NCBI GenBank assembly: GCA_903932565.1
Contig: CAIZGQ010000835.1
Location: 1 to 5,422, forward strand
From: an uncultured Hyphomicrobiales bacterium
GTDB taxonomy: Bacteria > Pseudomonadota > Alphaproteobacteria > Rhizobiales > Beijerinckiaceae
Length of the DNA: 5,422 nt
Direction of reading: 5' to 3'
The position numbers and the translations under genes were made by a program. Position 1 is the first letter of the stretch; every line of letters begins with the position of its first letter. Shown one piece after another: positions 1 through 5,368 of this stretch. The notes under the pieces are model-generated. The model made no database searches, was not told where the DNA came from, and saw only the letters and a list, made by a program, of their open reading frames with translations.

Positions 1-65
1 AGGTGTGACATTGATTGGTAGTATTGTATATTATAATTGTGTAAAATGTACAATCATTTATTGTG
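1..65. other. AT-rich edge segment, foreign to the flanking gene
   Basis: This stretch is strongly AT-rich, while everything from about base 66 onward is GC-rich. In the coxE reading frame it carries stops at 6-8, 12-14 and 42-44, so it is not the missing N-terminal part of coxE. It contains a perfect TATAAT at 32-37 with TTGATT at 11-16 (15-nt spacing) and several short attgt/acaat words that can pair (36-40 with 50-54; 50-54 with 60-64). It may be the edge of an inserted element, a rearranged segment or a chimeric assembly end. I see no transposase or recognisable terminal repeat, so its identity is open. Confidence 0.55.
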
Positions 66-452
66 ATGTTGGGCGGCACGCGCATCGCAACCTCGCTGCA
101 TGAGTTCAATCGCACATGGTCGCGCCGCGTGCTGGGGCAGGGGGCGATCGTGTTGCTTTTTACCGACGGCTTGGAGCGCGATGGCGGGATCGATCTGCCC
201 CATGAGATGGAGCGGCTGCACATGTCATCGCGCAAGCTTGTCTGGCTCAATCCGCTGCTGCGTTTTGATAAATTCGAGGCGAAGGCGCAGGGCATCCGCA
301 TTATGCTGCCGCATGTGGATGAATTCCGCCCGATCCACAATCTGGATTCAATCGCTGACCTTTGCGACGTGTTGGGTCGGGACGCGAACACAGCACATAT
401 GAGTTCCCGCCATGATCCGCGCAGCTGGATGCGCACAAAGGCTGCGCAATAG
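66..452 (+). CDS. coxE: CoxE-like VWA domain protein, 5'-truncated
   Basis: This is the C-terminal part of a CoxE-type von Willebrand factor A protein. CoxE family members assist late maturation of molybdenum hydroxylases such as aerobic CO dehydrogenase, normally together with a MoxR-type AAA+ ATPase. Recognisable family blocks are LGGTRIATSLHEFN (start of the fragment, including the MIDAS-type threonine), LLFTDGLERDG (the conserved TDG), SSRKLVWLNPLLRFDKFEAKA and MLPHVDEFRPIHNLDSIADL. Full-length family members are roughly 400 residues, so the N-terminal region with the first MIDAS motif is missing. The reading frame upstream is closed by TAA at 42-44, so the GTG at 63 or ATG at 66 is an accidental start after a junction, without a ribosome binding site. 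Either the gene is a broken remnant or the upstream sequence is wrongly joined. It ends at TAG 450-452, 97 nt before the permease. Confidence 0.8.
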   Translation: MLGGTRIATSLHEFNRTWSRRVLGQGAIVLLFTDGLERDGGIDLPHEMERLHMSSRKLVWLNPLLRFDKFEAKAQGIRIMLPHVDEFRPIHNLDSIADLCDVLGRDANTAHMSSRHDPRSWMRTKAAQ

Positions 453-459
453 GGGTTTT
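430..459 (+). terminator. Weak hairpin across the coxE stop (doubtful terminator)
   Basis: The palindromic word TGCGCA occurs at 430-435 and again at 443-448. The two copies can pair into a 6-bp stem with a 7-nt loop. A short TTTT run follows at 456-459, but it is 7 nt beyond the stem rather than directly adjacent. It could attenuate readthrough from coxE into the permease gene, or it could be chance in a GC-rich coding end. Confidence 0.18.
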
Positions 460-532
460 CGGCAACGCGAACCGCGCCATAAGCCTTGCGGTAAAGCGCT
501 AAACCATGCAGTTTGTCGCGCCTTACAAAAAT

Positions 533-549
533 CCCCGGGGGGAACCGTC
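533..549 (+). promoter_or_regulatory. Ribosome binding site of the permease, inside a CCCCGGGG palindrome
   Basis: The purine stretch GGGGGGA (537-543) lies 6 nt before GTG 550 and decides that start over the longer open frame from 412. Its first four bases form the right half of the self-complementary CCCCGGGG at 533-540. The site could therefore be partly masked by local pairing, although a perfect octamer without a loop cannot fold on itself. Confidence 0.45.
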
Positions 550-1866
550 GTGAGCCAAGTGACTGCACCCAGCGAGCACATTGATCTTGCCGATATGCGC
601 CGGCGAATCCGCGCCATCCTGATCGGGTCGCTTGGCAATCTGGTGGAATGGTACGATTTTTATGCTTACACCGCGTTTGCGTTGTATTTCGCGCCGGCCT
701 TTTTCCCGAACTCCGACCCCATCGTGCAGCAGCTGAACGCTGCTGTGCTGTTTGCGGCAACGTTTCTTGTGCGGCCTCTGGGTGGCTGGCTGTTTGGCTG
801 GCTGGCCGACAAATACGGCCGCCGCCTGTCGCTGACGATCTCAGTGCTGTGCATGTGCTTCGGATCGCTCATCATTGCGGTGACGCCAACCTATGCCACC
901 ATCGGATTTGCGGCTCCCGTGATGCTGGCCATCGCCCGCGTGATCGAAGGCCTCAGCCTGGGTGGTGAGTACGGTGCGTCGGCAACATATCTGTCCGAAG
1001 TGGCCGATCCAAAGCATCGCGGCTTCTATTCGAGCTTTCAGTATGTGACTCTCATCGGCGGCCAGCTGACTGCGATTATCGTTCTTTTGTTGATGCAGAA
1101 GGTCTTCCTGACCGAAGATCAGTTGAAGGATTGGGGCTGGCGCATTCCGTTCGTCATTGGTGCGATGCTGGCCATCTTCACCGCAGTGATGCGTCGCGAG
1201 ATGCATGAAACGGAGGCGTTCCTGGAAGCCAAGAAAACCGTTGCACCATCGGGCTCTTTGAAGGGCCTGCTGGCCTATCCGCGCGAGATCCTCCTCGTTG
1301 TTGGACTGACGGCTGGCGGTACGGCGGCGTTCTACACCTTCACCACGTATATGCAGACATTTCTGCGTCAGACGTCGAAGTTCGGCCCGTTGGAAACAAC
1401 CTGGATCGTCTTTGCAACGCTGGTGTTCGCCGCTGTCCTGCAGCCGCTCTATGGCTGGATTTCAGATCGCATCGGCAGAAAGCCTCTCCTGTTGTGGTTT
1501 GGCATTGTTGGTTCCATTGCGACTGTGCCTTTGCTGACCCTGCTGCAGAGCACCAAGTCAGATTTCATGGCGTTTCTGCTGATTGCAGGCGCCTGGGTCT
1601 TTGTGGCCGGCTACACATCCATCAACGCGGTGGTGAAGGCGGAATTGTTCCCCACCTCGATCCGCGCGCTTGGCGTGGGCGTGCCTTATGCGTTGACCGT
1701 CTCGATCTTTGGCGGCACGGCACCGGCGATTGCGCTGACCTTCAAGCAGATGGGCCACGAGGAGTGGTTCTATTATTACCTGGCTGGCATGATCTTTTTG
1801 TCGCTGCTGGTCTACGCCACCATGCGTGACACCAAGCATCAGTCCCGCATGAACCAGCACAGCTGA
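550..1866 (+). CDS. MFS permease, MHS family, KgtP (alpha-ketoglutarate)-like
   Basis: A complete 438-residue inner-membrane symporter of the metabolite:H+ symporter (MHS) branch of the major facilitator superfamily, closest in style to alpha-ketoglutarate permease KgtP; other members carry proline/betaine, shikimate or citrate. Diagnostic blocks are NLVEWYDFYAY (residues 30-40), the loop 2-3 signature RPLGGWLFGWLADKYGRR (75-92), GLSLGGEYG (134-142), its second-half counterpart YGWISDRIGRKP (301-312) and ELFPTSIRALGVG (365-377). About twelve hydrophobic segments span the chain, with a polar cytoplasmic loop near 215-240. The frame stays open upstream to an ATG at 412, but that would overlap coxE and add residues unlike the family. 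GTG 550 has a purine-rich site (GGGGGGA, 537-543) 6 nt upstream and gives the usual length. The substrate cannot be read from sequence. Its position between coxE and the xdhC-like genes suggests, by inference only, uptake of a compound handled by the molybdenum hydroxylase. Confidence 0.9.
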   Translation: MSQVTAPSEHIDLADMRRRIRAILIGSLGNLVEWYDFYAYTAFALYFAPAFFPNSDPIVQQLNAAVLFAATFLVRPLGGWLFGWLADKYGRRLSLTISVLCMCFGSLIIAVTPTYATIGFAAPVMLAIARVIEGLSLGGEYGASATYLSEVADPKHRGFYSSFQYVTLIGGQLTAIIVLLLMQKVFLTEDQLKDWGWRIPFVIGAMLAIFTAVMRREMHETEAFLEAKKTVAPSGSLKGLLAYPREILLVVGLTAGGTAAFYTFTTYMQTFLRQTSKFGPLETTWIVFATLVFAAVLQPLYGWISDRIGRKPLLLWFGIVGSIATVPLLTLLQSTKSDFMAFLLIAGAWVFVAGYTSINAVVKAELFPTSIRALGVGVPYALTVSIFGGTAPAIALTFKQMGHEEWFYYYLAGMIFLSLLVYATMRDTKHQSRMNQHS

Positions 1867-1871
1867 AGGCG

Positions 1872-1889
1872 GCTCGGCTCCGGCCGGGC
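1872..1889 (+). terminator. GC-rich hairpin after the permease gene (possible terminator)
   Basis: GCTCGGC (1872-1878) can pair with GCCGGGC (1883-1889), giving a 7-bp stem with one G-U pair and a TCCG loop, starting 5 nt after the permease stop. No U-run follows, so it is not a canonical intrinsic terminator. It may stabilise the 3' end or mark a partial transcript boundary before the cofactor cassette. Confidence 0.3.
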
Positions 1890-1915
1890 GTTCATGCTGT
1901 CGCGTCTTGCCTCTG

Positions 1916-1942
1916 TGCGACGGGGTTGAAGCGGCCTATATT
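1916..1942 (+). promoter_or_regulatory. Possible promoter for the Mo-cofactor cassette
   Basis: In the 105-nt gap between the permease stop and the first xdhC-like gene there is a good -10-like hexamer, TATATT (1937-1942), within CCTATATT. A matching -35 is poor: TGCGAC at 1916-1921 has 15-nt spacing, while TTGCCT (1907-1912) and TTGAAG (1925-1930) are at wrong distances. The gap, the hairpin before it and the tight packing after it make an independent transcription start plausible but unproven. Confidence 0.25.
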
Positions 1943-1971
1943 GGGGTTTCAATCAACCAAACGAGGGTCCC

Positions 1972-2307
1972 ATGGCTGCTGCAGAGCTTGCCGTTGACGA
2001 CGACATTCTGGTTAAGGCCGCGCAATGGCGCGAGGCTGGCAGAGGCGTTGCCATTGCCACGGTCACGGAGACCTGGGGCTCGGCCCCGCGCCCGGTCGGT
2101 TCGCATCTTGTGATCGACGAGGAGGGGCACTTCCTGGGCTCCGTTTCTGGGGGCTGCGTCGAGGGCGCGGTCGTCACGGACGCGCTCGATGTCATTGCGG
2201 ATGGCAAGGCGCGCACGTTGGAGTTTGGCGTGGCGGACGAGACCGCGTGGCAGGTGGGTCTCTCCTGCGGCGGTCGGATCAAGGTTTTCGTGGAAAGGCT
2301 CGACTGA
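1972..2307 (+). CDS. XdhC/CoxI family protein, N-terminal-domain-only
   Basis: A 111-residue protein consisting only of the XdhC_CoxI N-terminal domain. Family members (XdhC, CoxF, CoxI, PaoD) bind the mature or sulfurated molybdenum cofactor and deliver it to molybdenum hydroxylases such as xanthine dehydrogenase, CO dehydrogenase or aldehyde oxidoreductase in the cytoplasm. Conserved blocks are TVTETWGSAPRPVGSHLVI (residues 31-48), GSVSGGCVEGAVV (56-68) and VGLSCGGRIKVFVE (95-108). The cysteines in SGGCVE and SCGG are the usual conserved ones. In full-length XdhC this domain is followed by a Rossmann domain; here that part is the separate next gene. ATG 1972 is preceded by GAGGG (1963-1967) with a short 4-nt spacing. 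Its TGA shares one base with the next ATG (TGATG), implying coupled translation and probably matched amounts of the two halves. Confidence 0.9.
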   Translation: MAAAELAVDDDILVKAAQWREAGRGVAIATVTETWGSAPRPVGSHLVIDEEGHFLGSVSGGCVEGAVVTDALDVIADGKARTLEFGVADETAWQVGLSCGGRIKVFVERLD

Positions 2308-3032
2308 TGCGTCTCGATCTTCTGAAGACGCTGAATGCCGAGCGCGCCGCGCGCCGCGCCTGCGTACTCGTGACAAACACGGCCACGGCAGCACAGCGGC
2401 TGGTGCTGGCCGATCAGATCGCCAGCGATCCGTTGGCGGACGAGCTGGAAACAGCGTTGCGCCTTGGCAAAAGCACGACCGTCGAGAAAGACGGTGCGTC
2501 GTATTTTCTCACCGTCCAGGTTCCTCCGGTGCGGCTGGTCTGCATTGGTGCCGTGCATATCTCGCAGGCACTGGCACCACTGGCGCGCGCCACCGGCTTT
2601 GACATGATCATCATCGATCCGCGCACGGCCTTTGCCACGCCGGAACGTTTTCCCGATGTGCGGGTGATTGCCGAGTGGCCGGATGTCGCCTTGCCGCCGC
2701 TTGGTATTGATCGCTACACGGCCATGGCGTTTTTGACGCACGATCCCAAGATCGATGATCCCGCCTTGATCGCAGCCCTGAAGGCCGATTGCTTCTACAT
2801 CGGAGCGCTCGGCTCGCGAAAAACCCATGCCAAACGTGTCGAGCGCATGCAGGCGGAAGGGTTCTCGGACGAACAGATCGCGCGCATCCGCGCCCCCATT
2901 GGCATTGATATAGGCTCAGTGTCACCGGCGGAAATCGCAGTCTCGGTGCTTGGCGAAATCATCATGGCATTGCGTAAGAAACCGCTTCGCGATGATAAAA
3001 TCACCGGCGTGAAGGCAGGGGTGGCTGCGTGA
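2307..3032 (+). CDS. XdhC family protein, Rossmann-domain half
   Basis: A 241-residue protein dominated by the XdhC C-terminal Rossmann domain. Visible blocks are LVCIGAVHISQALAPLARATGF (residues 77-98, a nucleotide-binding-type glycine loop), IIIDPRTAFAT (101-111), AFLTHDPKIDDPAL (141-154), YIGALGSRKTHAKRVERM (164-181) and RIRAPIGIDIGSVSPAEIAVSVL (193-215). The first ~70 residues form a smaller lead-in domain that does not repeat the SGGCVE block. Together with the preceding gene it makes a split XdhC, an arrangement known in cox-type clusters, and is expected to act in cofactor handling and insertion. An upstream-open frame exists back to 2025 but overlaps the preceding gene; ATG 2307 has GGAAAGG (2292-2298) 8 nt before it and fits the family. 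The stop overlaps the next gene by 4 nt (GTGA). Confidence 0.88.
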   Translation: MRLDLLKTLNAERAARRACVLVTNTATAAQRLVLADQIASDPLADELETALRLGKSTTVEKDGASYFLTVQVPPVRLVCIGAVHISQALAPLARATGFDMIIIDPRTAFATPERFPDVRVIAEWPDVALPPLGIDRYTAMAFLTHDPKIDDPALIAALKADCFYIGALGSRKTHAKRVERMQAEGFSDEQIARIRAPIGIDIGSVSPAEIAVSVLGEIIMALRKKPLRDDKITGVKAGVAA

Positions 3033-4072
3033 AATTTGGCCCGGTTCCTGTTCGCGACAGTCTCGGGCATATCGTGGCCCATGCGGTGCGGCAGGTCGAT
3101 CTGGTTTTGAAAAAAGGCCAGATTGTTGAGGCACATCATATCGAGCGGCTGATCGCAGGTGGTGTCAGCGAGATCATCGTCGCGGCGTTGGAGCCGGGCG
3201 ATCTTGGCGAAGACGCAGCAGCGCTCCGTTTGGCCGAGGCTGTTGCTGGTGAACAGGTGCGGGTCGAAACACCCTTTACCGGGCGGTCGAATCTTCATGC
3301 GCAGGCCAATGGCGTTCTCGTCATTGACGTTGATATTGTCGATCGCATCAACGCGATTGATGAGAGCGTCACGCTCGCAACGCTGCCTGCGTTTCGCACA
3401 ATTGTCGACGGCGAGATGATCGCGACCGTCAAGATCATCCCGTTTGCGGTGCGCGGTGCCGTTCTGGCCGCAGCACTCGGCGTGGCGCATAAACCGCCAT
3501 TACGGGTGGCCCCGTTTCTGCCTCTGCGCATCGGCGTTATTTCGACATTGCTCCCGGGCCTCAAGCCCAGCGTGATTGAGAAGACGTTGCGCATTCTTGA
3601 CACGCGGCTGGCACCCGCAGGAGCGCGCGTTGTGGCCGAGATGCGTGTGCCGCACGAGGCGCAGGCGTTGTCGCAAGCCATCCACGCGATCGAGGCAGAT
3701 TGCGATCTTATTGTCGTGTTTGGCGCATCGGCCATCACGGATCGTCGCGATGTCATTCCGTCTGCCGTTGAAAAAGCTGGCGGAACGATTGAGCATTTTG
3801 GCATGCCCGTTGATCCGGGCAATCTTCTTCTGCTTGCGCGCCTGTCGGATGGACGCCCCATTCTTGGTGCGCCCGGATGCGCACGCTCGCCCAAGGAGAA
3901 TGGCTTTGACTGGGTACTGCATCGGCTTCTCGCCGGGCTGCCGGTGACGGGCGCGGACATTCGCCGCATGGGGGTTGGTGGCCTGTTGATGGAGATTGTG
4001 TCGCGGCCCCAGCCACGCGCGGGGTCACAGGCTGAGGTTGAAGTCAGCGATCACGCCCATGTTGACGATTAA
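3029..4072 (+). CDS. Molybdopterin-binding (MoCF_biosynth-domain) protein
   Basis: A 347-residue protein with a C-terminal molybdopterin-binding domain of the MoaB/Mog/MoeA-middle type. Blocks are VDLVLKKGQIVEAHHIERLIAGG near residues 23-45, resembling MoeA-type lead-in sequence; PLRIGVISTLLPGLKPSVIEKT (165-186), the start of the binding domain; CDLIVVFGASAITDRRDVIPSAVEKAGG (225-252), corresponding to the GxS/T-D-R-D molybdopterin-contact region; HFGMPVDPGNLLLLARL (256-272); and GAPGCARSPKENGFDWVLHRLLAG (280-303). In related clusters this module is found alone or fused to the MocA-like nucleotidyltransferase that here follows as a separate gene. The likely role is binding molybdopterin or Moco for nucleotide attachment or transfer to the XdhC proteins. 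The start is GTG 3029, overlapping the previous stop by 4 nt; no strong ribosome binding site is needed if translation is coupled. Confidence 0.85.
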   Translation: MKFGPVPVRDSLGHIVAHAVRQVDLVLKKGQIVEAHHIERLIAGGVSEIIVAALEPGDLGEDAAALRLAEAVAGEQVRVETPFTGRSNLHAQANGVLVIDVDIVDRINAIDESVTLATLPAFRTIVDGEMIATVKIIPFAVRGAVLAAALGVAHKPPLRVAPFLPLRIGVISTLLPGLKPSVIEKTLRILDTRLAPAGARVVAEMRVPHEAQALSQAIHAIEADCDLIVVFGASAITDRRDVIPSAVEKAGGTIEHFGMPVDPGNLLLLARLSDGRPILGAPGCARSPKENGFDWVLHRLLAGLPVTGADIRRMGVGGLLMEIVSRPQPRAGSQAEVEVSDHAHVDD

Positions 4073-4682
4073 GGTTGCAGGTCTTGTGCTGGCGGCCGGG
4101 CGCGGCAGTCGCTTTGCCGCCTCTGTTGGGCCTACCGCACCCCCCTCCAAGATGCTGGCCAAATGGAATGGCGTTGCACTTGTCAATCATGTGGTGACCG
4201 CAGCGCGGACGGCTATGCTCGACCCTTTGCTTGTTGTTACCGGCTATGCGGCGCGCGAGATCGAGGTTGAAATTGGCACACAGCCCGTGCGCTTTGTTCA
4301 CAACGCGGACTTTGAAAGTGGGCTCGCGTCATCCCTGAAGGCCGGTTTGGCGGCGCTGCCCCTTGACGTCGATGCCGTCGTGATCCTGCTAGGCGATATG
4401 CCTCTGGTGAGCGCTGACGTCATCGCGCACTTGCAAGCGTCGTTTGCAGACCATCCGCATGTCAGCGCTATCGTGCCCACCTATAAGGGTCGACGCGGCA
4501 ATCCGGTTGTGCTTTCGAAGAAAATGTTTTCGCGTTTGGCGGATCTCGAGGGGGATCGTGGCGCGGCACAAATATTGGCTGTAGCAGGCGAGGATGTTTT
4601 GGAAATCGCCATCGACGACGAGGCCGTTTCGTTTGACGTCGATACGGTTCAGGCTCTGCGCGCGTCCGGCTCAGATTTGTAA
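4059..4682 (+). CDS. MocA/MobA-like molybdenum cofactor nucleotidyltransferase
   Basis: A 207-residue NTP_transf_3-type enzyme that would attach a nucleotide to Mo-molybdopterin. Blocks are GLVLAAGRGSRF (residues 8-19, nucleotide-binding loop), PPSKML with Lys31, FESGLASSLKAGL (85-97), VVILLGDMPLVSADVI (107-122, metal-binding Asp), GRRGNPVVLSKKMF (144-157), EGDRGAAQIL (164-173) and FDVDT (192-196). LAAG plus GDMP resembles MocA, the cytidylyltransferase that makes the molybdopterin cytosine dinucleotide cofactor of CO dehydrogenase-type and PaoABC-type enzymes, more than MobA (guanylyl-, LAGG and CDxP style). The CTP preference is inferred, not proven. The frame is open back to ATG 3996, but that would add residues lacking family similarity; ATG 4059 places LAAG at residue 11 as usual. 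It overlaps the preceding gene by 14 nt and has only a distant GAGG (4034-4037), suggesting coupling. Confidence 0.87.
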   Translation: MLTIKVAGLVLAAGRGSRFAASVGPTAPPSKMLAKWNGVALVNHVVTAARTAMLDPLLVVTGYAAREIEVEIGTQPVRFVHNADFESGLASSLKAGLAALPLDVDAVVILLGDMPLVSADVIAHLQASFADHPHVSAIVPTYKGRRGNPVVLSKKMFSRLADLEGDRGAAQILAVAGEDVLEIAIDDEAVSFDVDTVQALRASGSDL

Positions 4683-4686
4683 GCGA

Positions 4687-5211
4687 TCACAGGCGCAAAT
4701 AGGCAAAGCCCTGCATCTGCAAGGACGTCACTTCAGCGACACCGGCGGCGACAAGATCATTGGTCTTGACATCATAGAGATCTGTCGTCGGATCGATGTT
4801 GCGGCTGATCAGCGTGTTGCGGCAAATGAAAAACTTGACGCCGTCTTTCTTGAGGCCATCCACCATCGCTGCAAGCGAGGCGTTGGTTTTCGCATCCCGC
4901 AGCAGATCGACGCCATCCGACTGCAGCACGACGCGAAGATCGATGTTTTTAGGACCCACCGCATTCAAATGATTGCGAATGCTGCCCAGAATACCTTTGT
5001 ATCTGGCATCTGAAGAGCCGCCGCTGTCGAGAATGTGGTAAACGACTTTTTGCGACGCGTAGCCTGGCAATTTTAACTCTGCCAGATTGGGATTTGAGTG
5101 CCCAACCGACGGCTTGATCACTTCATAGAGGCCAACGCCCAGAGCGCACGTGAGCGCTGCGGTGGCAAGGAATTTACCCGTTTTGGTCGCCATCATCTCA
5201 CGCGCTCTCAT
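4687..5211 (-). CDS. Exported DsrE/DsrF-like family protein
   Basis: A 174-residue protein of the DsrE-like sulfur-relay fold. Residues 54-64 (QKVVYHILDSG), 92-98 (LRVVLQS), 99-105 (DGVDLLR), 112-130 (SLAAMVDGLKKDGVKFFIC) and 131-138 (RNTLISRN) follow the family pattern, with a conserved-type cysteine at 130. The N-terminus has basic residues and a hydrophobic run (FLATAALTCALGVGLYEV, 14-31), so it is probably secreted to the periplasm or membrane-anchored, unlike the cytoplasmic DsrEFH proteins. The function of such exported DsrE-like proteins is not established. Start choice is uncertain: ATG 5211 has GGAG only 3 nt away, ATG 5196 or 5193 is possible with a GAGAG upstream, and the frame is open to 5370 without family-like sequence. 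It is tail to tail with the nucleotidyltransferase gene, separated by 4 nt, so it is not part of that operon. Confidence 0.8.
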   Translation of the reverse strand: MRAREMMATKTGKFLATAALTCALGVGLYEVIKPSVGHSNPNLAELKLPGYASQKVVYHILDSGGSSDARYKGILGSIRNHLNAVGPKNIDLRVVLQSDGVDLLRDAKTNASLAAMVDGLKKDGVKFFICRNTLISRNIDPTTDLYDVKTNDLVAAGVAEVTSLQMQGFAYLRL

Positions 5212-5259
5212 TGGCTCCAGAAAACCTTCCGTTTGTTGTGAGCTAAATGGCGCGTCTGT

Positions 5260-5274
5260 AAACAGAAACTGTTT
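5260..5274. promoter_or_regulatory. Perfect 6-bp dyad in the divergent gap
   Basis: AAACAG (5260-5265) and CTGTTT (5269-5274) are exact inverted copies around AAA. The word GTAAAC occurs at 5258-5263 and again at 5281-5286. The site lies about 50-75 nt upstream of the DsrE-like start, where an operator or promoter would be expected. It could also be chance in this AT-richer intergenic stretch. Confidence 0.3.
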
Positions 5275-5328
5275 CTTAACGTAAACAATGAGCTTTGCAT
5301 TTGCAGGGCGCAGGTGATCTGTCCGCGA

Positions 5329-5357
5329 CCCCGTGGCGTAATCTTTACGACACGGGG
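5329..5357. promoter_or_regulatory. 13-bp inverted repeat, operator or RNA hairpin
   Basis: CCCCGTGGCGTAA (5329-5341) and TTACGACACGGGG (5345-5357) are inverted copies with a 3-nt centre (TCT) and one mismatch (5336 versus 5350). The repeat lies between two divergent genes. Its right arm ends in GGGG (5354-5357), which together with A5358 is the probable ribosome binding site of the gene starting at 5369. As DNA it fits a dimeric regulator's operator; as RNA it would hide that binding site. The absence of a following T-run argues against a terminator. Confidence 0.5.
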
Positions 5358-5368
5358 ATATACACAGC

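Noticed and set aside
1..65. Left edge as a known insertion sequence end
   Set aside because: The inverted words are only 5 bp and no transposase fragment, target duplication or recognisable terminal repeat is visible.
412..549. Longer N-terminus for the permease from ATG 412
   Set aside because: It would overlap coxE and add 46 residues unlike MHS permeases; GTG 550 has the ribosome binding site and gives the family length.
1953..2828. 291-codon open frame on the - strand over the two xdhC-like genes
   Set aside because: It lies antisense to two well-recognised family proteins, has no recognisable motifs and is rich in Arg, Gly and Ala, as expected for a shadow frame in GC-rich coding DNA.
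2795..3969. Long - strand frames opposite the xdhC Rossmann and molybdopterin-binding genes
   Set aside because: Their codons mirror conserved + strand motifs, their composition is low-complexity Arg/Ser/Ala, and no ribosome binding site or family feature is visible.
4594..5013. 139-codon + strand frame across the end of the nucleotidyltransferase and the DsrE-like gene
   Set aside because: It overlaps both real genes and reads antisense through the conserved DsrE blocks, with no family resemblance of its own.
5148..5160. Lipobox-like ALTC in the DsrE-like leader
   Set aside because: Threonine before the cysteine does not fit the usual Leu-Ala/Ser-Gly/Ala-Cys pattern, so a lipoprotein call is not supported.
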